From Solanum dulcamara (taxonomy: Eukaryota > Streptophyta > Magnoliopsida > Solanales > Solanaceae), in assembly GCF_947179165.1 (NCBI RefSeq), contig NC_077238.1, positions 41,717,793 through 41,781,792 on the forward strand: a DNA stretch of 64,000 nucleotides, written 5' to 3'. The position numbers and the translations under genes are program-made. Below are positions 33,574 through 47,163 of the stretch, piece by piece (the stretch's first letter is position 1; the number at the start of each line of letters is the position of its first letter). Below the pieces are notes generated by a model that was not told where the DNA came from, searched no databases, and saw only the letters and a list, made by a program, of their open reading frames with translations.

Positions 33574-34293
33574 CTAATTTAATATCAATTCTCTAAAACC
33601 ATCAACATTATGCACACATATCCGTCCATGATAATGAAGTACACCATCTTCTCCTTGGGAAAAAGCCTTAATGACTTTTTCGGAAACCGTCTTCTTGAAT
33701 TCAACCAACACCGGATCACTATCTTGATTGTCCTTGACATCCGCCATAAAGGATGACTCCAAACCATTTTGAACAAGGATACCTTCATCATTGGAATCAA
33801 CCAACCAGACACCTAACCGAAACAATCTATGCACATCCTTAACGAACTCCTTTTTACCCTCTTTAACATGGGAAACATTATCCATAGACAATCTACTAAG
33901 TGCATCGACAACCATATTAGCCTTACCCGGATGGTACAACACACTCATGTCGTATTCCTTTAACTATTCAAGCCATCTCCTTTACCGAAGGTTCAAATCC
34001 TTTTGCTTAAACACGTATTGTAAACTCTTGTGGTCAATAAACACATCCACATGGACACCATAAAGATATTATCTCCAAATCATCAAAGCAAACACAACTG
34101 TCGCAAGTTCTAAGTTATTAGTCGGATAGTTCCTTTCATGCACCTTAAGTTGTCTAGAAGCATATGCTATCACCTTAGCATGTTGCATAAAAACACAACC
34201 AAGATCGACCCTTGAGGCATCACAATACACGATAAAACCATCAGACCCTTCCGATAGGATCAAAATAGGAGTGGTAGTAAGACGATCCTTCAA
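33574..34293 (-). pseudogene. RNase H region of element A
   Basis: 34069-34293 carries [19 protein letters not shown] and [20 protein letters not shown], the first RNase H block. 33574-33948 continues with SVLYHPGKANMVVDALSRLS, the conserved C-terminal block. A stop or frameshift lies between them near 33950-34070. Confidence 0.88.
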
Positions 34294-34393
34294 TTCTTGG
34301 AAACTCTTCTCACAAGCTTCCGACCATTGAATTTCTTTTGAGTCAACTTAGTCAAGGTTGATGAAATCAAAGAAAATGCTCCCACAACCTTCT

Positions 34394-35266
34394 TTAATAT
34401 CTGGCTAGGCCCAAGAAACTCCTAATATCTGAAGGCGACAACGTTCTAGGCCAATTTTTAACCTCCTTGGTTTTCTTAGGATCAACTATAATCCCTTCAC
34501 TGGACATAATGTGACCAAGAAAAGCCAACTCCCTTATCCAAAACTCACACTTATTGAACTTGGTAAATAATTGCTTATCCCTTAGAGTTTGCAATACGAT
34601 CCTCAAGTGATTAGCATGCTCCTTGTTGTTTCGAGAGTAAACCAAAATGTCATAAATAAACACAATTACAAATATGTCCAAATATTGTTTGAACACCCTA
34701 TTCATCAAGTCCATGAATGCCGCAGGGGCATTGGTCAATTCAAACAGCATAACTAAGAATTCATAATGGTCATACCTTGTTCGAAATACCATCTTGGGAA
34801 TAGCACACTCTCTTACCCTTGATTGGTTATAACCAGAATGGAGGTCAATCATAGAGGAGTAACTTACCCCTTGCAATTGGTCAAATAAATCATCTATCCT
34901 CGAAATTGGATACTTATTCTTGATCGTTACTTTGTTTAATTTTCGATAGTCAATACATATACATAGAGAACCATCCTTATTTCTAACAAACAAAATGGGA
35001 GCACCCCATGGAGATATACTTGGTCTAATGAAATCTTTGTTTAACAAGTCTTTCAATTAATTATTTAACTCTTTTAGTTCCACCAGAGCCATTCGGTAAG
35101 GAGGAATAGAAATGGGTTGAGTATCGGGAAGAAGGTCTATACCAAATTCAATTTCCCTTTCATGAGGAACACCGTGTAGATTATCGAAAAACACATCTGG
35201 AAACTCATTAACATTAGGGATCGACTCTAGAGTGGGGGTTTCAGAATTTGCATCCCTAATCCTCAC
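34394..35266 (-). pseudogene. reverse transcriptase of element A
   Basis: 35057-35266 carries the N-terminal [20 protein letters not shown], ending at a stop. 34394-35056 carries the fingers and palm with [34 protein letters not shown] and [10 protein letters not shown]. The catalytic box reads FIYD where active elements have F/Y-x-DD, so the first aspartate is lost. The C-terminal part ([20 protein letters not shown]) is well conserved. This is the best marker for classing element A. Confidence 0.92.
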
Positions 35267-35323
35267 AAGATGGTAGATAAAACCTTTGAAAATTATCTTC
35301 CAAGCTTTAAGTCAGGAAATGAA

Positions 35324-35740
35324 TTAACCTTTAAATACGAAATTACTACCCTTCCATACTAGGACCAGCTCATTTGGAAATTTAAACTTAACCACTTGGG
35401 TTCTACTATCAATAGAAGCATAGAATGTATATAGCCAATCCATACCAAGGATAACATCAAAATTGGTCATCTCAAGCTCAACTAGATCATATAGAGTAAC
35501 TTTAAGGAAAGTCGAAATCAAACAACTTCTATAAACTCTTTTAGCCACAACTGGCTCACTTACAAAAGTATAAATAGAAAAAGGCTCTAACAATATTTTG
35601 GGGCTAACATCAAATCTCATGGCGACATAACGAGTAACAAAAGACAAATTTTCACCCAGATCAATTAATGCGTAAATATCATAGTGAAGGACTAATAACA
35701 TACCGGTAATAACATCGGGAGTCTCCTCTACCTCTTGCAT
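35324..35740 (-). pseudogene. aspartic protease region of element A
   Basis: 138 open codons with ALIDLGENLSFVTRYVAMRF (active site D-L-G, usually D-P/S-G) and the later FDVILGMDWL block. The frame reaches the RT region after a stop. Only linker remains between it and the element B insertion at 35850. Confidence 0.85.
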
Positions 35741-35850
35741 ACCATAAAGAGCATAAAACTAATTATTGCATTGACCACCATTTAGTTGAGCTTGGGCACC
35801 TTGTGGAACTTGGCCTCCATGTGAAACTTGGCCTTAAAGACAACCATATT

Positions 35851-38708
35851 TGTCATGACCCAACCCCGTAAGCCGCAATTGGGGTCCTACCTAGACCCCC
35901 GTATGCATAGCTAGCAGATATAGTCACATCGGACTACGACTAACGTGATAGCACATATAAGAACCCCGATGGGTCATAACATTTCCATATACATATAACC
36001 TCTTTCATTCGCCTCTTAAGGAGTTACATTAACCATCACAACTTATCATTTAGGCCACATAACACATAAGTCGATGAGGCTATCATAACATGTGGGGTCA
36101 TTATGCTATATACATACATGCAAGCCACAAGGCTGTCATGACAAATGAAATATCCCAAACAGAAATCATACTGACATGATCGAGCACACATAAATATACA
36201 ACCCACTTCCATGTCTACAAGCCTCTAAGAGTCATAATGATAACATATGGCAGGACAAGACCCCCGCCGTACCTTTTTAATAAATGAAAGTACATATATA
36301 CACCAAGGATCAGTACTAAAAACTAGGCTCCGATATAATGGAGCTTCTTCCAAATTGGCCGAGCAGAATCCTAAGTTGGCGGACTCCCAAAGCCTGTGTC
36401 TGTACCTGCGGGCATGAAATGCAGTCCCCCACATAAAAGGGGGTCAGTATGACATATATACTAAGTATATGAAGCATAACATATCAAAAATAATTTCACA
36501 TTTGAGCTAGAAATTTAGGAGATAATTATGAGATTCTAAAAACCACTGTACTTGTACCTTATAAAGTAAATTCATGCATGCTTAGATCATATATTATATC
36601 CGACCCATTAGAGACTCGGTAAATTCATCATATACCTATAGAAGAATTATAAGGCCTGACACCATCATCATTTTATCACATTATTTCATCGTGTATATGA
36701 ATACATACCCGACCCTTTAGTGAGGGACTCGATGAATAATGCAGTGAGATTGAGCATGAATCTATAGCCGGCCCGGGACTCGGAGAAAGAGGTGTTATAG
36801 TATACACGAGTAGAGTAGTGAGAAAAAATACACAATTTAAATTATTATCTGAGACTCAATGAAGTACTCCAGTGAATCATCACTTGGAGCTCAGGGTAGG
36901 AAGTATCTGACGTACCCTAGATATCACTAAAGACCATGTTAAAAGGAGCCTCAGGAATCATAGACATGTTTCTATGGTATGTAATATCTTATAGAAGTCT
37001 AAGCATTGGTTATCTTAGAGCCTTTTTAAAAGAAAGAGCTTTTTGTAACAATCACTATCCAATCATATAGAAGACTCGAGGAGTAGGAGCTTAGCTACTT
37101 TAAGAGTCTTAACATCTAGAAGTGTACAAGAGTCCTGAAGTGATATTCATGGCCTAAGAATTAATTTAACCCCAAGCTCACATGATCTATTGCTTACATT
37201 TAATACATGCCAAAAGAAGAGAAGGATAGCTTTACATACCTCTTATGGGTTACTTGAAACCACATTCGCGTCGTCGTCCTCAGAACCTATTTAACCTAAA
37301 AGAAATACTAAGCACCCGTAGGAATCATTTCCTTATTTGCCTTTCTTGAATAGTTCCTTAATTGGTTAAGGAGTTAACGGAAATCGGGCAACACTTCCCC
37401 TATAACTTGCCCTATCTGAACTTCCAATTACATATTCAATTACTACATCCAACCAACAAAAAAAATCATCTGCTTATATACCAGTAAATCATTTCAACAT
37501 TACATAACACACACTCCAAAAAACTCGCTTAAACTGCGATACAAAAATAAGGCTTTTAATAGTTAATTAGTAAAATCTTTAACCACACGGAATGGAGGGT
37601 TAGGTGGATGCAACCAGAAGAACCTACACCTCTGTTTACCCATGTTACAGCCTGTAACATGCCATAAAACCATCTCCAAAGACAACGTCACAATCACAAC
37701 AACACTATACAACCTTATCAACTTTAACTCGGCTAGAACGACCTCAATTTCATTTCCTTACAATTTCCAGCATACTTATACATTCAACCTACTTTAAACT
37801 TCATTTAATACATGTAATACACTCCATAACAACATTATTAACTCCACTTTGAAAGGGAAGACCTTACCTTGTCCAAAACTTATCAAAATGCGCCTCAGAA
37901 GTCCTCTTAACGTGCTGAAACTTAGCGGACTATTTGTGTCACTTCTTTGCTGCCCCAAAATGAAATTTTTCAGTATTAAACACCATTATATCACCTTAGA
38001 ATACCTTAAATAATTAATTCACGAAATGAAATTGGGCCTTACCTTTTCTTTTGGCCAAAGTCGTCGCCCCCCTCTCTAGTCTCTTAGGGTTTCTTTTTCA
38101 ACTTTTCTAAGTGCAAAGATGATTTTGTGAAGAAATATATCTTAAGACACATGTATATATGTGTCCTTAAGAGGGAAAACATGGCATCCCCTAGGGGTGA
38201 CATGTAGAAGCCCCCTTAGGGCTCCACCTCAATCATTCACCCACTCTCTTGCTGCCATATGGCAGTGTGAGACCCACCTTAAGTAGGTGTGTCACCTACT
38301 TGGTCCAAGTAGGTGCATCACCTACTTAGTCCAAGTAGGTGCCTCACCTATTTGCTTCCGAGTAGGTGCTATGCCTCCTTCCACCTCTTTCGTGGGTTCG
38401 TAATCTCATCTCGCTTTAAGAACCTATGTAATCCTTGCTACATCAACTTGAGATGCACTCCAATAGATTAAGTATGTAAGACACCCAAGCTGGTAGATTA
38501 CATAGGTAAGTCGAGTCCCACAGCTTGTTATTTGGCCCTCAACTTCTTTCAAATCCTTATAACCCTATTTCCGACCTTCACTCTTATGGCGCTTCACATC
38601 CTTTCTTCCTTAGAGTTATTTAATAACATTATAGCTAATATGGGCCACATAGAAACTTTTAAGAAGTTTAAGAAAACATTCCAAAGTACAAAGGTATGGG
38701 GCATAACA
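35851..38708 (-). repeat. 3' LTR of element B
   Basis: Nearly co-linear with 43045-45914, with the same motifs (CCTACCTAGACCCC, GCATAGCTAGCAGAT, ACCTACTTGRTCCAAGTAGG). It ends GGGGCATAACA. An internal tandem piece AAGTAGGTG near 38284-38370 occurs four times here and fewer in the other LTR. Confidence 0.9.
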
Positions 38709-38723
38709 TCCTTCCCCCCTTTA
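38709..38723 (-). other. polypurine tract of element B
   Basis: - strand TAAAGGGGGGAAGGA immediately before the 3' LTR start TGTTATGCCCC. Confidence 0.75.
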
Positions 38724-39900
38724 GAACATTCGTCCTCGAATGTTAACTAGTCTCATAAGGTCTTACAAGTGCTTCAGGATTTCTCTGTACTAGTTGTCAT
38801 CCATAGGCCTCTTATTAATCCATATAATCAATTTAAGAGGGTAGATTATCTGTAGGCCTAGAGAACAGGTTTGGATATTTCTTTTTCATTTCTTCTTTGG
38901 CTTTCCAGGTCATCTCTTCTGTATGCTCATTTCGTCACCATACTTTGACGGGAGCCACGTCCTTAGTTTGCAACCTTCTGATCTACCGATCCAAGATAGC
39001 ATTAGGTTGTTCCTCATAGGACAACTTCTCTTTTATGTGGGCTTCATCCATGGGGAATATTTTTAGAGGGTCGCTTATATATTTACGGAGCATTGATCCG
39101 TGAAAACTTAATGTGTTATTTCAAATTGGGTGGTAGGTCCAACTCATGGGCTACTTTGCCTATTCTAAGAATGATCTGGTAAAGGCCAAGTTTCTCTTTC
39201 TTATTGAGTCCCATTACACCTTTCATTGGTGGCACTTCCACTAATACCCAACCCCCAATTTCAGTCTTGAGAGGTCAACATTGATTATCTGAGTATGACT
39301 TCTGTCGGCTCTAGGCTGCTAATAGTTTCTCCTGAATAGATTCCACTTTATCACTAGCTCGTTGGCTCATGTTCAGGCCCATTAGTGTACCTTTATTAAC
39401 CTTAAATCAACCGGTAGGTGCTCTGCACCATTTGCCATACGAAGCTTTCTATGGTGCCATTTGAATGCTATTATAAGTAACTTCAATAAGTAACAGGTAA
39501 TCACTCCAGCTATTTATAAAGTCAATAATGCCGGCCCACAACATTTTTCAGCATTTGCCTAGTATGCTCGGCCTGTACATTAGTCTGAGGGTGAAAGGTT
39601 GTGCTAAGATTTCCCTATATTCCCAATTCCCTTTTGGAATGATTCCAAGAAGTTAGCTGTAGATTCAACTTCCCCATTCGAGAGAATAGATGTGAGGACT
39701 TCGTGAAATCCTACTACTTCTCTAATACACAGCCTCATATAGTCCTCAGTTGACTATGTAGTTTTAACTGGAGGAAATGGGCTGATTTTATCAGCCTATC
39801 CACAATACCCCATATGAACTCATACTTCCGTAGAATATGAGGTTAGCCTATACTACAATCCATATTAATTATTTTCTATATCCAAGTCGGGATTTTCATC
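38724..39900 (-). pseudogene. integrase and chromodomain remnant of element B
   Basis: On the - strand around 38880-38960 the pieces VKVWWRNEHTEEMTWKA and EEMKKKYPNLFSRP match the chromodomain tail of Tekay-type elements. Upstream pieces to about 39900 correspond to integrase C-terminal and core segments. The frames are heavily broken. Confidence 0.65.
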
Positions 39901-41200
39901 TCCCGTGATGGGTTACCAGGCTTCTGATGCTTAATTCTGTTTAGGTTGTCTTATAATTCCTTTTAATTCAACTTGTAAAGCTCTAGGCGTGTCCTACTGC
40001 ACTTTACTCAGATCTTCTTTCTAGTTCTCTTACCACACATCATATTATAGTCTTTATACAAATGTGTGTAGGTGCTTACAGCAGCCTAGAAGATGCCTTA
40101 GCGTCACCATACTAGTCTCTTACCTCTTTTAGTTGATGTTAGGGCTCCACTATGGCTTTTGTCCTTAATATTAATTATATCTTAATAGTTTTGCCTCAAA
40201 CCATCTTATACTTTTCTTTAATGCATTTGAACTATGGCAATCATCTTGCTATTACTGACACCTTATTATCTTTATTAAGTAATCACTTGATCTCACTCTA
40301 AGCATACCAATATTCATAGGTTGCAAAACTATTTGTGTGCAATTCACACCAAGTGCGTTTAATTTTTAATCATAATCTTTCCCTCTCTTGGCTTACTCTG
40401 CTCCACATACGCTATTGTATTAACAGGCACTCGCAGTCTATTTTTTCACCCTTGGTTTTCTTCCTTTACTTATCCTTAAGTCTTCTTACTTCAGCCACAG
40501 GTGGGATTTCTTCTCCTTTCTCTTGTGCTATTTGTATGTCACAATATCAGTATCCAATAACTCCATTGCCGACACCTTACCTTTAGTCAAATATAGCCTT
40601 ACTATCCTTTATAATGTCTTTAAGTTACTCATTATTATTCTTTTATCATATCTATTCCTTTTTGTATGCACCCCTCCTTTGACGTCATACCATTCGAGGT
40701 CCTTACTAACAATCCTCAGCGTCATCTCAGATACCATCCTGGATTATATCCTCCTATTGCTGGCTTTTAGATCTTGCTAGCTCGTTCCAACCTGGGATCT
40801 CACTTAAAGTTTAAGTGTTCACCTTAACACGCCAAAATGTCAGTTGGTTTTATCTCACGCCTATAGGTCTCATATCCACTACCCCCTCTTTATGGTGTAT
40901 CCATGTAATTGTCCATTTATTTTCAACTTTTCAAATACATATGAGTCTTTCCCAACACATTTGGTATACCACACTATATCCATATCTTCCTTTATGTCCT
41001 CTATAATTTTGGTTACCCATGTACGACACCTTAACACACTCGTGAGGTGATGACCTAGTCTAATTATTGGTAATTGAGTCACGTAGAAATTTATTCAAAG
41101 CCACCTTCTATTTATCCCAATTAGTAGCCAACCAGTGTGTTTAGTCATTTCAGATTCTCCGTTTAGGAGTACTTATGTTCCGACGACATGTGTCTCAAGC
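39901..41200. other. element B interior with no recognisable domain
   Basis: The place where RT and RNase H would be expected. Short ORFs exist on both strands (for example 40335-41050 on the + strand), but none carries an RT motif. Probably a badly decayed or rearranged remnant. Confidence 0.5.
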
Positions 41201-42452
41201 TTTGTCATAACACTATCTTGGGTGCCTCCGTTAGAACTTCCTTATCATCTCTTCTGTAAGTCAGCCAAGGTATGACAACTATGTACACTCACCGTGCTTT
41301 TCCATAATAAAGTCTCCTATTGGTGTAGCTACCTCAAATGGGTCCATTAATTCAGGTTTTATTCTGACCTTACTAGCAATAAAAGGAGATATATATATGA
41401 TAAAGTGGAGTCTGGGTCTATCAATGCATATGTATCCTGGAAGAAGATTTATAATATACCTGTAGCCATATTTGGTGGTGTCTCCTGATCCTGTCTGCTA
41501 GCCAAAGCATAAATGTGACTCGAAGGACCGCTAGAACTAGAAGGTCCACCATGGACTCTACCATGGCCCGCTGATGTATAAGTATCCTTCCCCACAAGGC
41601 GCGTAGCCATTGAAGAAAAAGAACCCGCAACTATCCCCGTAGGAAGAGCTGCACCACTTAGACTACCTTTGAATCGACACATTCTCATGAGATGGCCTTG
41701 ATGGCCACACGTAAAATAAGCACCCATCCCAAAATGGCATTTCCCAGAATGAGCCCTATCACAATAAGGACACTGAGGCAAAGGTGGCCTCGACTGATAT
41801 GAATCCTTGCCCATCTGTGGACCTGGCACCCTAGATTTCTGATCGACTCCTGGACATACCATGCTATCGAATCTCTAACCTGGGAACTGAAGAGGTGCAA
41901 TCCAAGCTGGTTGGGAAGGGTATTCACCATACTACTGAGGCTGTATGCCTTGAAACTCCCCCGAATCACCAGCCGTCCTAGTTTTCTTATGTTGGCCTCT
42001 ATCATAATCTCTATCGGGCTGTCGTCCTCTATGTTGACCCTTTCTCCCTAGCCCATGCCTTCGAACTTGCCCTGCCAGTAATCTGGTTAGCAAGAAAACT
42101 GCATCTCTCATTGCCCTATCCTCTGGCCCAGCAGTGGGGCTGAAGGCTCAGGTATTGGGGCCTCAGGATCTGCGATTGCTGCTGCCCTAGGCTCCTCTAG
42201 AGGTGGAGGCATGGTAGAGCTTTTTGACTGAAGTAAAACCCCCGGCATAAAATGGGCATGAGTCCTACTAAGCTTTGAGGTCTGATAAGTTTCTTTCGCT
42301 ACTGACTTGCCCTTTTGGGCAGTTGTTGCTTTCCTTGGAAACATCACTGCAAACATAATGGTATGTAAGTTAAAGATCATCCTAACTACTATTACCATTA
42401 ATTCAACAATTAGCTTATTTCTCGGGGTCAGCCATACTCGTAGGTTAATCAA
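41201..42452 (-). pseudogene. gag-protease of element B with gag core missing
   Basis: Gag appears to start at 42344 (MFPRKATTAQKGK) with a P-rich stretch. It then passes within about 250 bases to the C-terminal part YPSQPAWIAPLQFPG and the zinc region CPYCDRAHSGKC plus FTCGHQGHLMRMC (about 41680-41780). The central capsid domain of about 250-300 residues is absent. IYALASRQDQETPPNMATGI and then DTYALIDPDSTLSYI (about 41400-41450) begin the protease. Several stops occur. Confidence 0.75.
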
Positions 42453-43028
42453 CTCTTATTACTATGATGGGCACTACCTTCCAAGATATATTTCAATCCT
42501 ATATCTCACTCTCTTTTTATTTCTAGGAAAATTTGGCCAGAGTTTCCTCTGTATTTCTTACTATCTCAAACCTGTATGCAGAAAATACCAACAAGGCCTC
42601 ACAAGTCCAACATATATATTCACATCACATCATATCACAGCCACACAGGGCCTCAAATACCAATGTCCAGGTAGAAAGGATGGACATACCTCGTATGTTC
42701 AACTCGAACTGCATCATCTACTTTTTATGTCAATCGTACTTCAATACCTTACCTGACACATATCTTCCGTGTCTATACTTAACTGCATGCTGTATAACTC
42801 CCCATATCGTCAATTACTTTTTTTTATTGATGTCGACTTTCTTCTGAAATTACAGGTTAGTATGAGGAATTTCATTCCCTATGACTTGGCTCTATCACAC
42901 GATGTTAGATATGAAAGAAAGGTAACATCCTAAATGTCCCGTAGCCTCTTGTTTATTGATATGGCGTGCAACACACCGATACACAAGACTCTACTAGACA
43001 CAGTCTGTAGGTACTCTAAGGACGAACT

Positions 43029-43040
43029 TCTCTAATACCA
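43029..43040 (-). other. primer-binding site of element B (tRNA-iMet type)
   Basis: - strand TGGTATTAGAGA beside the 5' LTR, close to the initiator-Met complement TGGTATCAGAGC. Confidence 0.7.
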
Positions 43041-43044
43041 CTTC

Positions 43045-45914
43045 TGTGATGACCCAACCCTATAGGCCGCAACTAGGGTCCTACCTAGACCCCTGTATGC
43101 ATAGCTAGCAGATGTAGTCATACCGGACTATGACTAATGTGATAGCACATATAAGAACCCTGATGGGTCACAACATTTCCATATACACATAACCTCTTTC
43201 ATTCGCCTTTTGAGGAGTTATATTAACCATCACAACTTCTCATTTAGGCCACATAACACATAAACCGATGAGGCTATCATAACATGTGGGGTCGTCCCTC
43301 TATATATATACACGTGAGCCATAAGACTGCCATGATAAAGGGAACGTCCCAAATAGAAATCATACCGACACGATCGAGCACAAATGCATATACAACCCAC
43401 TTTCATGTCTACAGACCTCTAAGAGTCGTGATGATAACATATGGGGGGATAAGGCCCCCGCCGTACCCTTTTAATAAACGAAATTAAATATATAAACCAA
43501 GGATCAGTACCAAAAACTAGGCTCCGATATAATGGAGCTTTTTCCAAATTGGCCGAGCAGAATCCTAAGTTGGTGGACTCCAGAAACCTGTGTCTGTACC
43601 TGCGGGCATGAAACACAACCCCCTAAATAAAAGGGGGTCAGTACGATATATATATTGAGTATATGAAGCATAACATATCGTAAATAATTTCACATTTGAG
43701 CTAGAAATTCAAGAGATAATTATGAGATTCTAGAAACCACTACACCTATTTCTTATAAAGTAAAATCATGCATGCTCAGATCATATATTATATCCGACCC
43801 GTTAGGGACTCGGTGAATTCTTCATATACCTTTAGGAGCATTATAAGGCCCGGTACCATCATCACCTTATCATATCATATCATCATGTATATGCATATAT
43901 ACCCAGCCCTTTAGTGAGGGACTCGGTGAATAATGCAGTGAGATTGAGAAGGAATCTATAGCCGGCCCAGGAATCAGAGAAAGAGGTGTTATAGGATACA
44001 CGAGTAGAGTAGTGAGAAACAATACATAATTTAAATCATTATCTGAGACTCAATGAAGTCCTCCAGTGAATCATCACTTGGAGCTCAAGGTAGGAAGTAT
44101 CTGACGTACCCTCTAGATATCACTAAAGACCATATTAAAAGGAGCCTCAGGAATCATAGACATGTGTTTCTATGGTATGGAATATCTTATAGAAGTCCAA
44201 GCATTGGTTATCTGAGAGCCTTTTTAAAAGGAAGAGCTTTTTGTAACAATCATCCAATCATATAGAAGACTCGAGAAGTAGGAGCTTAGCTACTTTAAGA
44301 GTCTTAACATCTAGAAGTGTACAAGAGTCCTGAAGTCATATTCATGGCCTAAGAATGAATTTACCCCTAAGATCACATGATCCATTGCTTACATTTAAAA
44401 CATGCCAAAAGAAGAGAAGGATAGCTTTACATACCTCTTATGGGTTACTTGTAACCACGTTCGCGTCGTCGTCCTCTGAACCTATTTAACATGAAAGGAA
44501 TACTAACATTAATAACCTTCAACTTTCCAACTTCTTAATTTATATCCAAGCACCCATAGGAATCATTTCCTTATTCGCCTTTTTTGAATAGTCCCTTAAT
44601 TGGTTAAGGAGTTAACGGAAATCGGGAATCACTTCCCATATAACTTTCCTTATCCGAACTTCCAATTACATCCTCAATTACTACAGCCAACCAAAAAAAA
44701 ATCAGCAGATTATATACCAGTAAATCATTTCAACATTACACAACACACACTCCAAACAACTCGCTTAAACTGCGATACCAAAATAAGGTTTTCAATCGTT
44801 AATTAGTAAAATCTTTAACCACACGGAACGGAGGGTTAGATGGATGAAACTAGAAGCACCCACAACTCTTTTTACCCATGTTACAGCCTGTAACATGCCA
44901 TAAAACCATCTCCAAATACAACGCCACAATCACAACAACACTATACAACATTAACAACTTTAACTCGGCTAAAACGACCTCAATTTCATTTGCTTACAAC
45001 GTCCAACATACTTATACATTCTTCCTATTTCCAACTTTATTTAATACATGTAATACACTCCATAACAACATTATTAATCCACTTTGAAAGGGAAGACCTT
45101 ACCTTGTCCAAAACTTGTCAAAATGCACCTCGGAAGTCCTCTTAACGTGCTGAAACTTAGCGGACTATTTGTGTCACTTCTTTCCTGCCCCAAAATGAAC
45201 TTTTTCATTATTAAAAACTGTTATATCATCGTAGAATACCTTAAATAATTAATTTATGAAATGAAATTGGGCCTTACCTTTTCTTTTGGCCAAAGCCGTC
45301 GCCCCTCTCTCTAATCTCTTAGGGTTTCTTTTTCAACTTTTCTAAGTGCAAAGCTGATTTTGTGAAGAAATGTATCTTAAGACACATGTATATATGTGTC
45401 CTTAAGAGGTGACATGTGGCATACCCTAGGGGTGACACGTGGCATCCCCCTAGGGTGCCACCTCAATCATCCGCCCACTCCCTTGCTGCCATGTGGCAGT
45501 ATGGGACCTATCTTAAGTAAGTGTGTCACCTACTTGATCCAAGTAGGTGCATCACCTACTTTCTTCCGAGTAAGTGCTATGCCTCCTTCCACTTTTCCAT
45601 AGGTTCATAATCCCATCTCGCTTTAAGAACCTATATAATCCTTGCTACATCAACTCGACATGCACTCCAATAGCTTACGTTTGTAAGACACCCAAGTTGG
45701 TAGATTATGCAGGTAAGTCGAGTCCCACAGCTTGTTATTTTCCCCCAACTTCTTTCAAATCCTTATAACCTTATTTCTAACCTTCACTCTTATGGCGCTT
45801 CACATCCTTCCTTTCTTAGAGTTATTTAATAACGTTATAGCTAATCTGGGCCACATAGAAACTTTTAAGAAGTTTAAGAAAGCATTCCAAAGTACGAAGG
45901 TACGGGGCATATTA
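43045..45914 (-). repeat. 5' LTR of element B
   Basis: Partner of 35851-38708. Differences are scattered substitutions and small indels, plus an extra piece near 44505-44550. Confidence 0.9.
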
Positions 45915-45919
45915 ATATT

Positions 45920-46946
45920 TAACCCTACACTCCTTAGCATGATGACCCGGCTCACCACATTGATAGAATATATACAAACCCTCTAGACACTTTCCCTTGT
46001 GATTCTTTCCACATTTCTTGCATATGGGGGTAACTTAGACAATAGGAGCACCTCCTTGAGGCTTAGGGTTGGGCACCTTATCCTTGTCAAACCTTAGAGT
46101 AGTAGAATTTGAAGATTCTTGACTGGAGTACCTTTGGCGAAAATGAGGACGCCCACCACTTTAGGACCTAGTATGAGAGGAATTACCACTTTCAGTCCTA
46201 GCCCTCTTAGACTCCCGAGTTTTCTCCTTTTGCTTTTTACCCTCTATTTGCTCGACATAGATCATGAGTCTAGAGATGTCCATTTCTGAATCAACATAAC
46301 TATCTTACATTCCTTGGTAACCACCTCCAACACACCCAACATGAACTTGCCCATATGAGATCTTGGGTCGGCAACTATTAATGAAGCATATTTTGACAAT
46401 TGGGTGAGCTTGAGGGAATACTCCCTCACACTCATACCACTTTGCTTAAGATTGATGAACTCTTGTATTGGCCTCCCTTAACTCCAATGGGAAAAAGTTA
46501 TCAAGAAACACTCATTTGAATTCTTTTCATGTCATAGGATTCACCTCTCTAGGCCTTTTACTTTTCCATTGATCAAACACAATACGAGAAATACCCTTTA
46601 ATTGATATATAGCCAGCTCCTCCCTTTCAAGTGGGTTAATTCCCATAATCTCCACAATCTTTTGAATGCTATCAACAAACTCTTGTGGATCCTCTTCCGC
46701 CTTATAATACCAAAACTCTGAAGGATCCATCCTCATGAAGTCAAGAACACTTGTTGCCACCGTACCCACACTTGGGTTCAAGGGAGCAACCACCTCATGA
46801 TTGGCTTGTGCTGTCATGGCTTGAGCAATTACTTGAAAGGCCACATGGAACTTAACATTAGTCACTTGGTCATCCAAGAGCTCATTCAAAGCTTGTTGCT
46901 CTTCTTCAACCACATTACTTTTAGTGGGGTACCTCTACGGAGGCAT
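45920..46946 (-). pseudogene. gag of element A
   Basis: The ATG at 46946-46944 gives MPP followed by an in-frame stop. The frame then runs VVEEEQQALNELLDDQ and MRMDPSEFWYYKAEEDPQEF, the chromovirus gag core, to about 46527. It continues in other frames with DNFFPLELREA and SKYASLIVADPRSHMGKF. A zinc knuckle (CGEPGHHAKEC type) lies at about 45930-45990 beside the element B insertion. Several stops and shifts. Confidence 0.82.
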
Positions 46947-47147
46947 TTCAGAAAATTGTAAAGAACACATGTTAGAGGAAAAGACTTAGAGTATCACTCT
47001 ACCACACGATATAGATCATGAAAGAATTGATATTTTCCTAAGATGCTTCATAGCCTCCTATTCATAGGTGTACTGCTCTTCACACCAATGAATAAGACTC
47101 TACTTAATGAGGTATGTTAGACTCCCTAGGACACTCCAAAAACTTAT

Positions 47148-47159
47148 GCTGTGATACCA
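47148..47159 (-). other. primer-binding site of element A (tRNA-iMet type)
   Basis: - strand TGGTATCACAGC differs at one base from TGGTATCAGAGC. It lies four bases inside the 5' LTR. Confidence 0.8.
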
Positions 47160-47163
47160 AGTT

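Larger units (their letters stand above)
35851..45914 (-). mobile_element. Ty3/gypsy element B (chromovirus-like), nested in element A
   Basis: LTRs at 35851-38708 and 43045-45914, each about 2.86 kb, start TGTSATGACCCAACC. A perfect 5-bp duplication ATATT flanks the element (35846-35850 and 45915-45919). The 5' LTR end has decayed (ATTA in place of AACA). In - orientation a tRNA-iMet-type primer site, gag, protease, an unidentifiable stretch, integrase/chromodomain remnant and polypurine tract follow. RT and RNase H are not visible. It split element A between gag and protease. Confidence 0.9.

Noticed and set aside
40335..41050. Several + strand ORFs of 63-85 codons
   Set aside because: Antisense to the decayed interior of element B; hydrophobic, low-complexity translations without domains.
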